Made by a program: the position numbers and the translations under genes
Part shown: one piece after another, positions 1 through 8,808 of the stretch
How positions within the stretch are numbered: position 1 is the stretch's first letter
How the letters are laid out: each line of letters begins with the position of its first letter
DNA from: Amoebophrya sp. AT5.2
Lineage: Eukaryota; Sar; Dinophyceae; Syndiniales; Amoebophryaceae
Length of the DNA stretch: 14,150 nucleotides
Assembly: GCA_005223375.1 (NCBI GenBank)
Contig: RXOD01005428.1
Coordinates: forward strand, 1 to 14,150
Reading direction: 5' to 3'
Notes under the pieces: model-generated
Databases searched by the model: none
Seen by the model: only the letters and a program-made list of their open reading frames with translations
What the model was told of the DNA's origin: nothing

Positions 1-95
1 TCGTAGGCGGTCAGATGGTGCTCGTTTCAGCTACAGAGCAAGCAGAACAAAGCGACGGCCAGGATGAAGCAAGAGCGCGGCGCTGGTCTTGTGTG

Positions 96-134
96 GTCTC
101 GTATTTTGTCTTGTATTTCGTCTCGTATTCTGTC
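96..134. repeat. Imperfect short tandem repeat upstream of gene 1
   Basis: Three imperfect copies of a unit like gtctcgtattttg (gtctcgtattttg, tcttgtatttc, gtctcgtattctg) run in tandem about 70-110 nt upstream of the first ATG. It is pyrimidine-rich on the + strand. It could be a 5' UTR or promoter element or just simple sequence. Bases 1-205 hold no convincing coding exon. Confidence 0.4.
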
Positions 135-205
135 CCGGCAGTCGGCGAATCATCTACCTGACAGAAATACCGCCGAAAATGGGTTTTTCACCCCTCTAAC
201 TGGCC

Positions 206-3200
206 ATGTTTCGCGAGATCGCCGAAAAAAGCGCGCTGCTGGCGCACCAGATCAACATCGGGGTGCTCACAGCAAACGACCTGCAGCGGGTGATACTGTC
301 CGAGTCGCCAGACCCGGGACTGCCCAGCGTCTGCGGACTCGTGCCGAGCAAGTACGATTACGTCGAATCAATTGATTTATATTTACTGGTGTACTTTGGT
401 TTGTAGGTACGATACCTTTGCTCGGCGGGCTTATAGAGCGATGCTAGCACTCGGTCGTTTCGAATTTGTTCTTCACAATGAATGCTGGAATGTCTGCTCA
501 GGTACTTCACCATTTTCTTTGAAGAGTTCCTCATCGGGACAATGGTGGGGACCTACAACAGCCAAAACCTGCAGGGCAGGCTCGAATTCCTCGAACGCCT
601 TAAGGTCCACATGAAGACCCAGCAAGAAAAAATGGCGCACCTAGAGGTACTATTAGTAAGAAAGGGATTGATTGTTTTGGTGCCAAAGTCATATGGCGAA
701 ACTGCATGCCCATGCAAAATGGAGCTCCATCGACAACGAATTGATTGTATACCAGGAAGGAGGTCTGACCGGGACGCAGGCGGAGGCGCTGAAGAAGATG
801 CAGGAGCAGACGGAGGACGACCTCGGAGCCGCTACCATGATGAGGCAGAATCGCCGAGAATCCCGGTTTGAGAAATACCAGCGCCTGTCGCACTGGAAGC
901 TGAAGAAGACGGTTCCCGAATACAGCTTCGGAGTCCGGTATTCATTGTTGCTATCCTTGCTGCATCCTACTTCCTGCTTTTATTTAAGCGACGACCACTC
1001 TGCTATCGCTACCGGCTGGTAGAGATAGCTACTTCTACTTCCCCGGAAGAAAAATACGCAACGACCTTCCGTTGAGAAGGCAAGCGCATAGGGATATCGA
1101 CAATATATTGAAAACTAACAGTGTGCTCGAGCGTAATCTGGTGGACGAGACCGAAACGGCTCTGGCCACGTCACTCGACGAGTATCTGGACACCTTTGGC
1201 GCCGAGGAGGACGAGTTCTTACGAGCTTGCGACGAGTCCGCGAACACGCTGAAAAAAGAGCAGAAGGATGAACGTCTGCTAGAGTTGCGCAGCCGCGTGG
1301 AGGTAGATCCCATGGAGCAACTGGCAAACTGGCAGAAGGCGGCGGAAGACTCCTACCACCAGTTTCAGCTGGAACAGAGAACAGGTGAAGCACTGCTAGA
1401 CATAGCCAATCATGTACGAATTTGTTCTTCACAATGTGCTTAAACTTCAGATTCAGGTTTTCTCGTCTTTCTTCACCCATTAACTTTAACATGCAGGCTT
1501 CGAGGACGTTCAGCACGCCGTGGCGATGAGTAAGCGCGAGGTGGATCTGACGTCAATGTTGCAGGAAGAGGACCGGCGGACGCGGCCCAACAACGCACCG
1601 AGCGCCGCCATTGACATCGGAACTCTGTATCAGCCGGCCCCACAGCTGCGATGGCAGCAGGCGCAGCAACGAGAGTTGGCCGAAAAGCGGGCAGAGGATG
1701 CCCGCGCGGCGCAGCAGCAGAGAAAGGTACTTCTAGAGCCTAGACATGAAGATTGATGTCGTGAAATAAACTACGTTGCAGTACTAGGTACCTGCAAGGT
1801 CGTAACCCATACCCATGCGCCAGATGAAAAAAGCACTCTCTTCACGTGCTTTTCGCGATCAACAAGAGAAGTAGAGTTACAGAGATCAAACCTCAGGTCC
1901 CCGACGCTTCGGCAGTGCGCGATGGTGCGGACGAGGCCATCCGTCGCGCCATGCTTGAGTCAGAGCAATTGGAGAAGCGCATGGGTTTTGTGGATAGGTT
2001 TTCCGCTCGCAGCCAGCCGCAGGATCTGGACGACGAAGAACTGCTTTCGCTTGCGCGAGAAAAATCGAAGAAGCATACTTCGGGGCCGGGAACCGAGTCG
2101 CCACCGGCGCTGTCCCCCAGCGCATCCGTAGCCCGTCTGTCGTCAGGTGGCGCGGGACCGGACGCGGAAGAGTCTTCCGATGCTGAGGACGATGACATTC
2201 CGCGTGCCGGTTCGCACAGACTGGCCCCCCAATCGTCGTCGTCCCGGGGTCCTGCCAGCGTGTCGAGGGGCATTAGCGGGAAAAGTAAGGGCAGGGACGA
2301 TCAGCCGAAGATTTACGACGTGGACAAGTTGGGCGAAACGCTGCAGTCGCAAAAATCCGGTGGACCTCCGGGCAAGCGGAGGTCAAACATGCGGGGATGG
2401 GATGTAGACGTACCCGGGAAAGCGGGGGCTACTTCTTCGTCTTCGACGAAATTGTCTGCAAGTGCTAGCAGCAACAGAAAGAGCGCAGCATCATCCCTTT
2501 CGGGTCCGCAACCAGCGGATCTTCGGGGCGCGGGAGCACCACACATGCACCCGGACGCACCCGATGAATCTGTAATATCAGCGAAGATGTTCACTTCGTC
2601 GTCCACCGCTTCGGCGTCCTCGTCGTCGTCTGACGGGATATCGTCTCTCCCGCATCGGGAGACGGACGACGAAAATCCGTCTTCGTCCGCTGCATATTTT
2701 TCTTCCCGTCTCGCCGACCTCGAGGAGGCTTCGCGGGAGCTTATCGACGAGTCTTTCGTCAATCTCGAGTCTGCTGGGGCATCGTCCGCGTCGGCTGTGT
2801 CGTCCGCTACTTCCTCGTCCTCGTCAAGTTCCTCGTCGTGCGCTCCGTCCAGGTCGTCTTTGTCGCCGATAGACGAAAACGGTCCTGGAGGATTAACAAG
2901 AGAGGTAGGAGGCCAGGAACCCGGAAATCACTTTCGGTTGCAGCCGGTCGCAGGACTGCAGCTAGACGAGGCGCAACCGGTAGCCGAGCCGCTTCTCGAT
3001 GAGCACGGGAACGCGACAGACAAGGCGCGGAAGGGGCGAAAACGAAAGAAGACGGTCCGGATCCACCCCTCGGCAATGGACCATAAGACGAAGTCGCAGT
3101 CGACGCATTATGAAGTGCTGCAACATACGAGCACCTTAGCGAAGGCGTCGCAAGACGTAAGAGGTGGCCAAACATTAGAGGCGAAGGTTTCCCGGCGGAA

Positions 3201-3315
3201 GACCGTGCCCGGCGGCGAGGATCATGGCACGCGCGAAGAAGCGGTCATGAAGAAGTCAGCGAGCGGTGGGCTCTTGGCATGGATGATGCCGCGGTGGTTC
3301 GGGACGCGAAGGTAA
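206..3315 (+). CDS. Six-exon gene: helical, Ser-rich protein, weakly TAP42/alpha4-like
   Basis: Proposed exons are 206-351, 502-646, 756-937, 1092-1384, 1497-1726 and 1897-3315. All junctions are GT/AG and phase-consistent, giving about 804 residues. The ATG at 206 is preceded in frame by TAA at 197-199. The first 330 residues are highly charged and helical. The segment KYFTIFFEEFLIG followed by RLEFLERLK, and the later basic segment RFEKYQRLSHWKLKK, recall by eye the TAP42/alpha4 repeat region that binds PP2A-type phosphatases. The family's usual C-terminal motifs are not obvious and typical members are only about 350-400 residues, so this assignment is weak. Residues from about 333 to the end form a low-complexity Ser/Asp/Glu-rich tail with poly-Ser tracts. 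The ORF stops at TAA 3313-3315, but that triplet lies inside a strong donor (AG|GTAAGAG at 3311/3312), so the gene may continue. Gene existence is well supported; function is not. Confidence 0.7.
461..480 (+). repeat. 20-bp repeat, copy 1 (inside intron 1 of gene 1)
   Basis: A perfect 20-bp word beginning cgaatttgttc and ending ttcacaatg occurs here, ending 21 nt before the acceptor AG at 500-501. The only other copy I found is at 1417-1436, in another intron of the same gene. The flanking bases differ. Confidence 0.85.
1417..1436 (+). repeat. 20-bp repeat, copy 2 (inside intron 4 of gene 1)
   Basis: Identical to 461-480 over 20 bases. Here the word is preceded by gta, so GTACG at 1414 makes a plausible alternative donor. 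With the acceptor after 1504 this keeps the reading frame (adding residues EALLDIANH). The primary model uses donor 1385 and acceptor 1496. Confidence 0.85.
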
Positions 3316-3953
3316 GAGCGACGGCCCCTGTATTGAGGCTGAAACACGAAATGGACTGCTAACTCCTCAGGAAGGAACCTTGCGTGGCTAAGTATGATCT
3401 CCACGCCATTCGAAGATCCATTTTGCGGGGTTCGTTTCCATGCTTTTGCTTCACTGTTTCTGCTAACATCGAGTTTTGCGGCCACGAGAAGGAACGATTT
3501 GGCGGTTTCCCATAAGATTAACCGTGTCCCGCTGGCGACATTGGGGATGCACGAAGGAGTCTGCTGCGAGATGTGCAGACAGCGAAGACAGCAAACGTGT
3601 TCCCTTCGTGAAAGTTCCTGTACCTGCCCTATGGTATCGATTAAGTACTTACCTTCTTCAGGCCACTCATTGATTCTTGTGGACCTCAACAGACCGCGTT
3701 CTGTGGACGATCTATCAGCATCTTTCCGTAGTTCGTGGCTTCTCCACCCGTTGTCTTCCAGTGCTGCTGCTGATCCACCTGCTGCTCGTCGTGTACTAAC
3801 TTGTCTATTAGCGTGCAGAAGTTCCATGCGGAAGCCTTTCTTGCGTCTTGCGGCATGTCTTCTGATCAATCTGCGCGGTGTCTGTAGACACTGATCACGG
3901 TCTTCATTGTCACTCTCTCGATACACTACGTGAAAGGTAGATGAAGCGAGCAA
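3222..3953 (-). CDS. Long antisense ORF, 243 codons, doubtful
   Basis: An open frame of 243 codons runs antisense to the end of gene 1 and through the following spacer. I recognise no domain. It is rich in Arg and Ser and has no clear signal peptide or membrane segment. It is much longer than expected by chance at this base composition. A strong antisense donor (AAG|GTAAGTAC near 3662) lies inside it. It overlaps about 90 bases of the gene 1 coding tail. It could be a real minus-strand gene, an antisense transcript or a chance ORF. Confidence 0.17.
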   Translation of the reverse strand: MLASSTFHVVYRESDNEDRDQCLQTPRRLIRRHAARRKKGFRMELLHANRQVSTRRAAGGSAAALEDNGWRSHELRKDADRSSTERGLLRSTRINEWPEEGKYLIDTIGQVQELSRREHVCCLRCLHISQQTPSCIPNVASGTRLILWETAKSFLLVAAKLDVSRNSEAKAWKRTPQNGSSNGVEIILSHARFLPEELAVHFVFQPQYRGRRSYLRVPNHRGIIHAKSPPLADFFMTASSRVP

Positions 3954-4154
3954 GTACCAGAAGCAGCATCCTTCGAAGCGCGCTTCAGTCGCGAAATATC
4001 GCCTTCAACATTCATCTCACCAACGAACTGACTCGTAGCGGACTTTTTATCGGAGATCGTAAGCACGTATCGTAACAAAAAACGGACGACCTTACATTGA
4101 TTTGCAATTGGATTTCGCCGGACCTAGAAAAGTAAAGAGACAACTTTTCTCAAG
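3316..4154 (+). other. Region between gene 1 and calreticulin; possible 3' exons of gene 1
   Basis: If the donor at 3312 is used, GCTAACTCCTCAG ending at 3370 gives a 59-nt intron and a phase-2 continuation at 3371 (RKEPCVAKYDLHAIRR...) that reaches an in-frame TAA near 3510 unless spliced again. Further on, a reading after the acceptor-like tcttccag (ending 3761) encodes LLLIHLLLVVY followed by TAA at 3797-3799, a possible tail-anchor segment with GC-rich codons like those of the real exons. I could not connect these into one certain transcript. On the minus strand an unusually long ORF covers much of the region (separate entry). The last 190 bases before 4155 are AT-richer and presumably contain the calreticulin promoter and 5' UTR. 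Confidence 0.35.
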
Positions 4155-6314
4155 ATGAAAACGGTAGCGTCTCTCGCGCTGGCCAGCACTGTAAGTGCGG
4201 AGGTCTTCTTCTCGGACACTTTCGATGACATGTCCAAGTGGACAGCATCGACGTGGAAATCAGGTACCTCCTTGTACGTGATACTAACTCCTCTTGGCTT
4301 CGTAGTCACGAACAGCTTGGTCGATGAATGTTGGTAGGCAATCAACAGCAGGAGGTACTGGTACATGTCTGTGCAATTCTACGGGCTCCTGCATCAAAAA
4401 ATTCCTCAATCTACAGGCAGCGAGATGGGGACCTTCGAGCTGAAGGCTGGCAAGTGGAGCAAGGACGAGAAAGAGGACCAATCCCTCGCCACCACCCAGG
4501 ACGCGCGATTCTACGGCGCCAGTGCCAGTTTTACCCCGTTCTCAAACAAGGGAAAGACGCTCATCGTGCAGTACCAGGCCAAATACGACAAAGACGTCGA
4601 GTGCGGTGGTGGATACATCAAGCTTGGTATCGTTGAACAACCGTAGTTTTACATCTACTATATCAATGCCAATGCGTGGTAGTTCATCCAGATTGATTTC
4701 CTGTTGTCGGAGAAGTACTAACTTAGCTGACGCGGCCAGGTAGTGCTGGAGAGTCCCATTCATTTAACCCGCGAAAAAAAGTGCATGGAAACGAAAATCA
4801 GGTCCGAAGATGGAGGATGCGACGAAATTTGGTGACCCCACCGCTTACAACATCATGTTCGGACCGGACAAATGCGGCTACAACAAGCGGACCCACCTCA
4901 TCTTCAGCTATGGAGGTACAAGTCACTTTTTCATTGACTCTTTTTCACACCTGGAGCTCTTGCTCTGCCACGCCACAGTGTCACAGTCCGACACCCGTCT
5001 TTCGGCGCCAAGCAACGAGCAAGCAACAGAAGTGCAATTATGTTAGCGTCGCTCCGACGTTTCGTGCGAGCGAAGGAGGTGGAAAACGTTAGCCTGCGCT
5101 AGTATACAAAACTTTAGCCATATACAAAATCATCCGTTCATCGAAACCACGAGCACAAAATACGTTCTTACAGGTAAGAACCACCTGAAGAAGAACGACC
5201 TTCCGTACAAGCAGGACAAGGAGGGGATTTCCAACCTGTACCGACTGGTCGTGAAGCCAGACGGGAACGTGAAGGTGCTGATCGACAAGGAAGAGGTGTA
5301 CACAGGCGAACTCGAAAAAGACTGGGACCTCCTCCCGCCCAAGGAGATCAGCGACCCGGAGGACAAGAAGCCGACGGACTGGGTAATTACCTTCATCAGT
5401 TGTGCCTTGTTGAGAGAGTTTTCCCGTAAGTGAGCGAGACTACCCGTCTTCCGTTTCAAGATCGCGTACTGTGGGCTAACCAATGCGCCAGGAAGCAAGA
5501 CGGTAGTGAGGCCTTGAGGGACTGAACTCTGGAAACGTTGAAATACAGGTTGACGATGAGATGATGGTGGACCCGGATGACAAGAAGCCCGACGACTGGG
5601 TTGAGCTGGCCGAAATCGACGACCCGGAAGCGAAAAAACCGGAGGTACGCGTTTGCAATCTCAATCGATCCGTCTAGATCTCAATCGATGATATTCCAGC
5701 GTCTTCATTGATGTTGAAGCTTCACTTTCCTCTACACCGACATCAGGACTGGGACACCGAAGAGGACGGCGAGTGGGAGGCGCCCAAGAAGCCGAACCCG
5801 GACTACAAGGGTGAGTGGACCCCGAAAAAGATCAAGAACCCGGAGTACAAGGGCGTGTGGGCGCCGAAGAAAATCGCCAACCCGGAGTACAAGCCAAATG
5901 ACGCCCTCTACGCCTACGACGAATTCGCATTCGTCGGCTTCGACCTGTGGCAAGTGAAAGGTGATTTTTGTCGATATTTTCTCGACGTCTTGTTCCAATT
6001 TTTCTGGCAACGAATATATATATCAGATGACTTTGCTTTCTGAAAATGAAATCTGAACAACCTTCACCCATCCAAATTCCATCGAAATGACAGCCGGTTC
6101 GTTCTTCGACAACTTGATCATCACGGACGACGAGGCTGAGGCAGACAAGTTTGCCGCGAAGTGGGAGGCCCTCCGCGAGGTCGAGCTGGAGAAACAAAAA
6201 GTTGCCACATCGACCACCTCCACGACCACTGCCGCTGGCGACGATGAAATCGACACGGACGATGATGACGATGACAAGGATGATGACAAGGACGATGACA
6301 AGGATGAAATTTGA
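4155..6314 (+). CDS. Calreticulin (seven exons), ER lumenal Ca2+-binding lectin chaperone, C-terminus KDEI
   Basis: Exons are 4155-4263, 4417-4626, 4802-4915, 5174-5382, 5549-5644, 5747-5960 and 6094-6314, giving 390 residues. Residues 1-15 are a signal peptide ending STVSA. The N-domain has the family signatures DARFYGASASFTPFSNKGK, CGGGYIKL (99-106) and YNIMFGPDKC (122-131). C99 and C131 would form the conserved disulfide, and the glycan-binding Tyr/Lys of CGGGYIKL, the Tyr of YNIMFGPD and the Asp of FDLWQV are present. The P-domain has three DPxxKKPxDW repeats (about 204-248) and three GEW/GVW...NPxYK repeats (about 254-295). The C-tail is Asp-rich and ends KDEI, not KDEL or HDEL. Known family role: folding of monoglucosylated glycoproteins and ER Ca2+ storage. 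Splice sites were set by family alignment and all phases close. Calnexin is excluded because there is no membrane segment after the P-domain. Confidence 0.97.
4282..4305 (+). promoter_or_regulatory. Internal TACTAAC branch-point-like site with AG, calreticulin intron 1
   Basis: TACTAAC at 4282-4288 is followed by an AG at 4304-4305. The coding sequence requires the acceptor at 4416, so this pair is an unused or intermediate 3' splice signal. Confidence 0.4.
4716..4741 (+). promoter_or_regulatory. Internal TACTAAC plus AG|GTAG in calreticulin intron 2
   Basis: TACTAAC at 4716-4722 is followed by AG at 4738-4739 and immediately by GTAGTG at 4740. A 3' splice site abutting a 5' splice site would be a zero-length exon, as in recursive splicing. 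The protein alignment needs the final acceptor at 4801. Confidence 0.4.
5658..5689. repeat. 12-bp direct repeat in calreticulin intron 5
   Basis: The word atctcaatcgat occurs at 5658-5669 and again at 5678-5689, separated by 8 bases, inside the 102-nt intron 5645-5746. It may be a slippage product or a remnant of an inserted element. Confidence 0.8.
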
Positions 6315-6339
6315 TCTCGCTAGAAGTACCGCCATCAGA

Positions 6340-6345
6340 AATAAA
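6340..6345 (+). terminator. Possible poly(A) signal AATAAA of calreticulin
   Basis: AATAAA begins 25 nt after the calreticulin stop codon. It fits a metazoan-type poly(A) signal, but whether this organism uses that motif is unknown. Bases 6315-6609 contain no ORF I believe in and include the 3' end of calreticulin and the 5' region of the next gene. Confidence 0.3.
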
Positions 6346-6609
6346 GAGAAACCTAACGAGAGGAGTCAGCGTGAGCGTCGCGATCGCAGCACGACCATAC
6401 ACCTGACGAGTCAGCACTTTGAACTCTCCCATTGGCACATGTGTCGCTGTCTCAGCTAACGAAACTCTGCGTTATTTCTGCTGCTGGTCCAACACAAACT
6501 TAGACTTACTCGACTACAGCTCTACTATACGCGTTCTTTTCTGATAACTTCCTTTAGAACTTCAGCGACTCTAAACGTAACTTAATTCTTATTGAAACAA
6601 CTCGCGAAG

Positions 6610-6907
6610 ATGGACCCTCGTGCTTCCGGTTCGGCGCTGAAGGTGCGCAAAAAATGCTCTGAGCATCACTTACACTTTCGTCTCTGGCATTACTTCACCG
6701 TTTACATCGCGTGAAAATGAAAAAGCAAAAACCAAAAACCATGACGTGCGAACAAAGACAATTTTTGTCATTTCACGACCAACAGGGTCGACACAGGAGC
6801 AACAGTATCGAACACTGAAGACGCTAGGCGCGAGGAAAGTGCCGGAGAAGGCGGCCGCGGCTGCTTCGTTTTCTTTCGTAGAACAAGAAGAAAGCGCTCC
6901 AAAATGA
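6610..6907 (+). CDS. Possible small two-exon gene, 47 residues
   Basis: Exon 1 (6610-6642) encodes MDPRASGSALK and ends AAG|GTGCGC. Using the acceptor GACACAG ending at 6796, exon 2 (6797-6907) continues in phase as EQQYRTLKTLGARKVPEKA...QEESAPK with TGA at 6905-6907. The start context gaagATGG resembles that of calreticulin (caagATGA). The product is small and charged with an Ala-rich centre, without a signal peptide or membrane segment. I do not recognise it. A competing AG at 6784-6785 would throw the frame off after ten residues. It lies about 300 nt downstream of calreticulin on the same strand. It could be a real short protein or a chance pairing of splice-like signals. Confidence 0.33.
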
Positions 6908-7506
6908 CTCCATCAAGGCATGCACTCGGATGCCTAGTATACCTCGATACCTGATGGGAGCGGAACGCATGACTGCGATCGTACTCAGAAAAATGACTAC
7001 GCATGCGCAAATTTGCTACCGCCGAGAAACCTTCAAGAAGAAATGCGTATCTGTGATGTGACACCAGGGTAACGAGAAAGACGAAGCTGCTAGCAGGGAG
7101 CGGCTTGCCAGCGTGTACCCGTGGGGTTGGTGTCCACCATTCTCCTAGGATGGTCTTGGCAATGAGTATCCGTTCCTCATCCTCTCGCCGGTTGTTATAG
7201 CCGCAAATCTCCTCGACCTCACGCCCGCTATCCTCGTTTCTAGAACTGGCATCGGATGAGCAGGCCATTTTACGCAAAAGAATTTAATTCTGTATCTGTT
7301 TGTGAGCTAATAAAAATAACGGGGCTGCAATAATAACGGGGCCGCTACGGCGGCAGCCAAGACATGACTTGAAGTCTATGATTTTGGATTCTATAATTTG
7401 TGAGCGTCGAAGATACCGCACTTCATCAACCATACTCGATTATAATCTCCCCTTCTTTTGAAAAGCCACTCGTGAACTACAACCGAGAACGTTATCATAT
7501 CCGTTG
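6908..7506. other. Gene-poor spacer upstream of gene 4
   Basis: No convincing + strand exon. On the minus strand, an ATG at 7265 opens a stretch with coding-like codons (MACSSDASSRNEDSG, then an acidic/basic run ending ILGEWWTPTPR near 7120) inside a 169-codon open frame reaching 6768. It resembles nothing I know and could be a minus-strand first exon or chance. The last 200 bases are AT-rich and probably contain promoter and 5' UTR of the next gene. Confidence 0.3.
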
Positions 7507-8369
7507 ATGTCTCAGAGTGGCCAGCCCGCAATGTCTTCCGTCGACCACCTCGCCCGGCGCATTGCGGCTTGCGAGCGGGCACTTTCAGGCAGCAGCAGAG
7601 GGACCTCGTCTACCGGGGGGCACAGCTCCGAGCCATCCTCTTCGAGCAGCAACATCTACGCCCGCGTGAGCGACCTAGAGCGGAAACTGAAGAAAATACG
7701 CGACCGCACGCCCGAGCTCGCAGCCTTGGAAAGCGCTTGGCCAGATCTACAGCCGTTGGTTTTCGAGGATTCCGCAGGCTTCGATCACCTACTGTTGCAG
7801 AAAGCCGCTAAAAGGGAGTACGTACTGCAGGTACCGCAGCTCTGGATAACGAGAATCGATTAGACTTGTTTTTATCTATCAGAATGATGCGACGGGGACC
7901 GACGGTCATCTTGAAAGAGTCCTTCGCTGAAGACTGAGGAGACGACTGACGTGACGGAGGGTGAGGTGAACGGAAACTAGCGATTCATAGTGCAGCTGCA
8001 GCTACATTCATTAGGCAACAGCGCGCGCGTGGTTTACTTACATCGCTAAGCATCAGCCGCAGCCGGCGGACGATGCTGTTTTCACCCGAGATGAAATATC
8101 TCCAAAAACAACACGACCTCCAGCACGCGGCGCAGCTCCTAGATTACGCGAACCTTTTGAAGGGGCTCGAGCGCGACGAGAACGCAGGCTTTCACAAGAC
8201 CTGGCAAGAACTGGAGGACCGAGTGCAAACCTTGAGCCGGCACAACGAAGTGCTAGTGCGCGACGTCGTCGCGCTTTCCAATGGGGTGCAAGACCTGGTC
8301 GAGGGATACGCAGATGTCGTGAACAGAATGAGCAATCGGTTGCTCGCGATGTCGATAAAAGGACAATGA
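7507..8369 (+). CDS. Coiled-coil protein resembling dynactin subunit 3 (p24)
   Basis: Exon 1 is 7507-7817 (donor GA|GTACGT) and exon 2 is 8063-8369, giving 205 residues; an alternative acceptor at 8056 inserts two residues in frame. The first codon listed upstream (TTG 7504) is not needed since ATG lies at 7507. The layout is an N-terminal amphipathic helix (DHLARRIAACERALSG), a Ser/Gly linker, a second helix (YARVSDLERKLKKI) with TPELAALESAWPDLQPL, and a C-terminal helical half ending LVEGYADVVNRMSNRLLAM. Order and length match dynactin p24 (about 186 residues, with an N-terminal LE-rich helix and a C-terminal LLEEYN...SKQF segment). That family sits in the dynactin shoulder and helps dynein carry cargo. 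The match is by eye and coiled coils mimic each other, so the gene is fairly sure but the name is tentative. Confidence 0.5.
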
Positions 8370-8808
8370 GTCAGCTCGCTGCCCTCGTGAGCTTTTCGAT
8401 TTCGAAATCGAACATGCAAATTATTAACTTGAGGCTACGCGTAGGAACGTCGAAAAAAGCTTTCCTTATTTGTAATCATGGAGCCGTAATCGCGAGCGAT
8501 GTGTGTGCCGCCCGCGTTTGTGTTCATATAGTAAGAAAGTTGAAGTGGGTCATCTACTTTACCCCATACATTCTAAGTACTCGTTCTATTGTTATGTCAC
8601 TTTACATTGTGCGCTGGCTTTTGAGCGCGCGTCTTGATTGGAAAAGAAAATGAACTTTCCGGATTCTTATCGATCGATGAATGAATGAAAGAATGAGTTA
8701 CATTAGTTGAGCCGCATCTAAGCGGCATGATCATCGAAGCTCTGGCTGCGTAAAGCGAGTCCAGCCGATTTTTGGGATCACTACTGCGACTACAAAAGTA
8801 AGCACACA
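8370..8808. other. Intergenic spacer before the ERD2-like gene
   Basis: AT-richer than flanking exons, with no coding exon I support. It contains a short gaatgaatgaaagaatgag simple repeat near 8680 and a small inverted repeat gccgc-atctaa-gcggc near 8711-8726. Confidence 0.5.

Noticed and set aside
64..375. 103-codon ORF on + as a gene start
   Set aside because: Arg-rich frame overlapping the better-supported start at 206 in another frame; it covers simple tandem repeats and has no recognisable content.
1893..2762. Two minus-strand Ser/Asp-rich ORFs (126 and 149 codons)
   Set aside because: They are antisense shadows of the low-complexity Ser-rich exon of gene 1, where TCG/TCC/GAC repeats keep several frames open.
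4189..4194. GTAAGT inside calreticulin exon 1 as a splice donor
   Set aside because: Reading through gives the signal peptide end and the expected N-domain start (EVFFSDTFDD), so it is coding sequence despite the perfect donor match.
6023..6335. Minus-strand Ser-rich and hydrophobic ORFs at the end of calreticulin
   Set aside because: Antisense shadows of the GAT/GAC-rich acidic tail of calreticulin.
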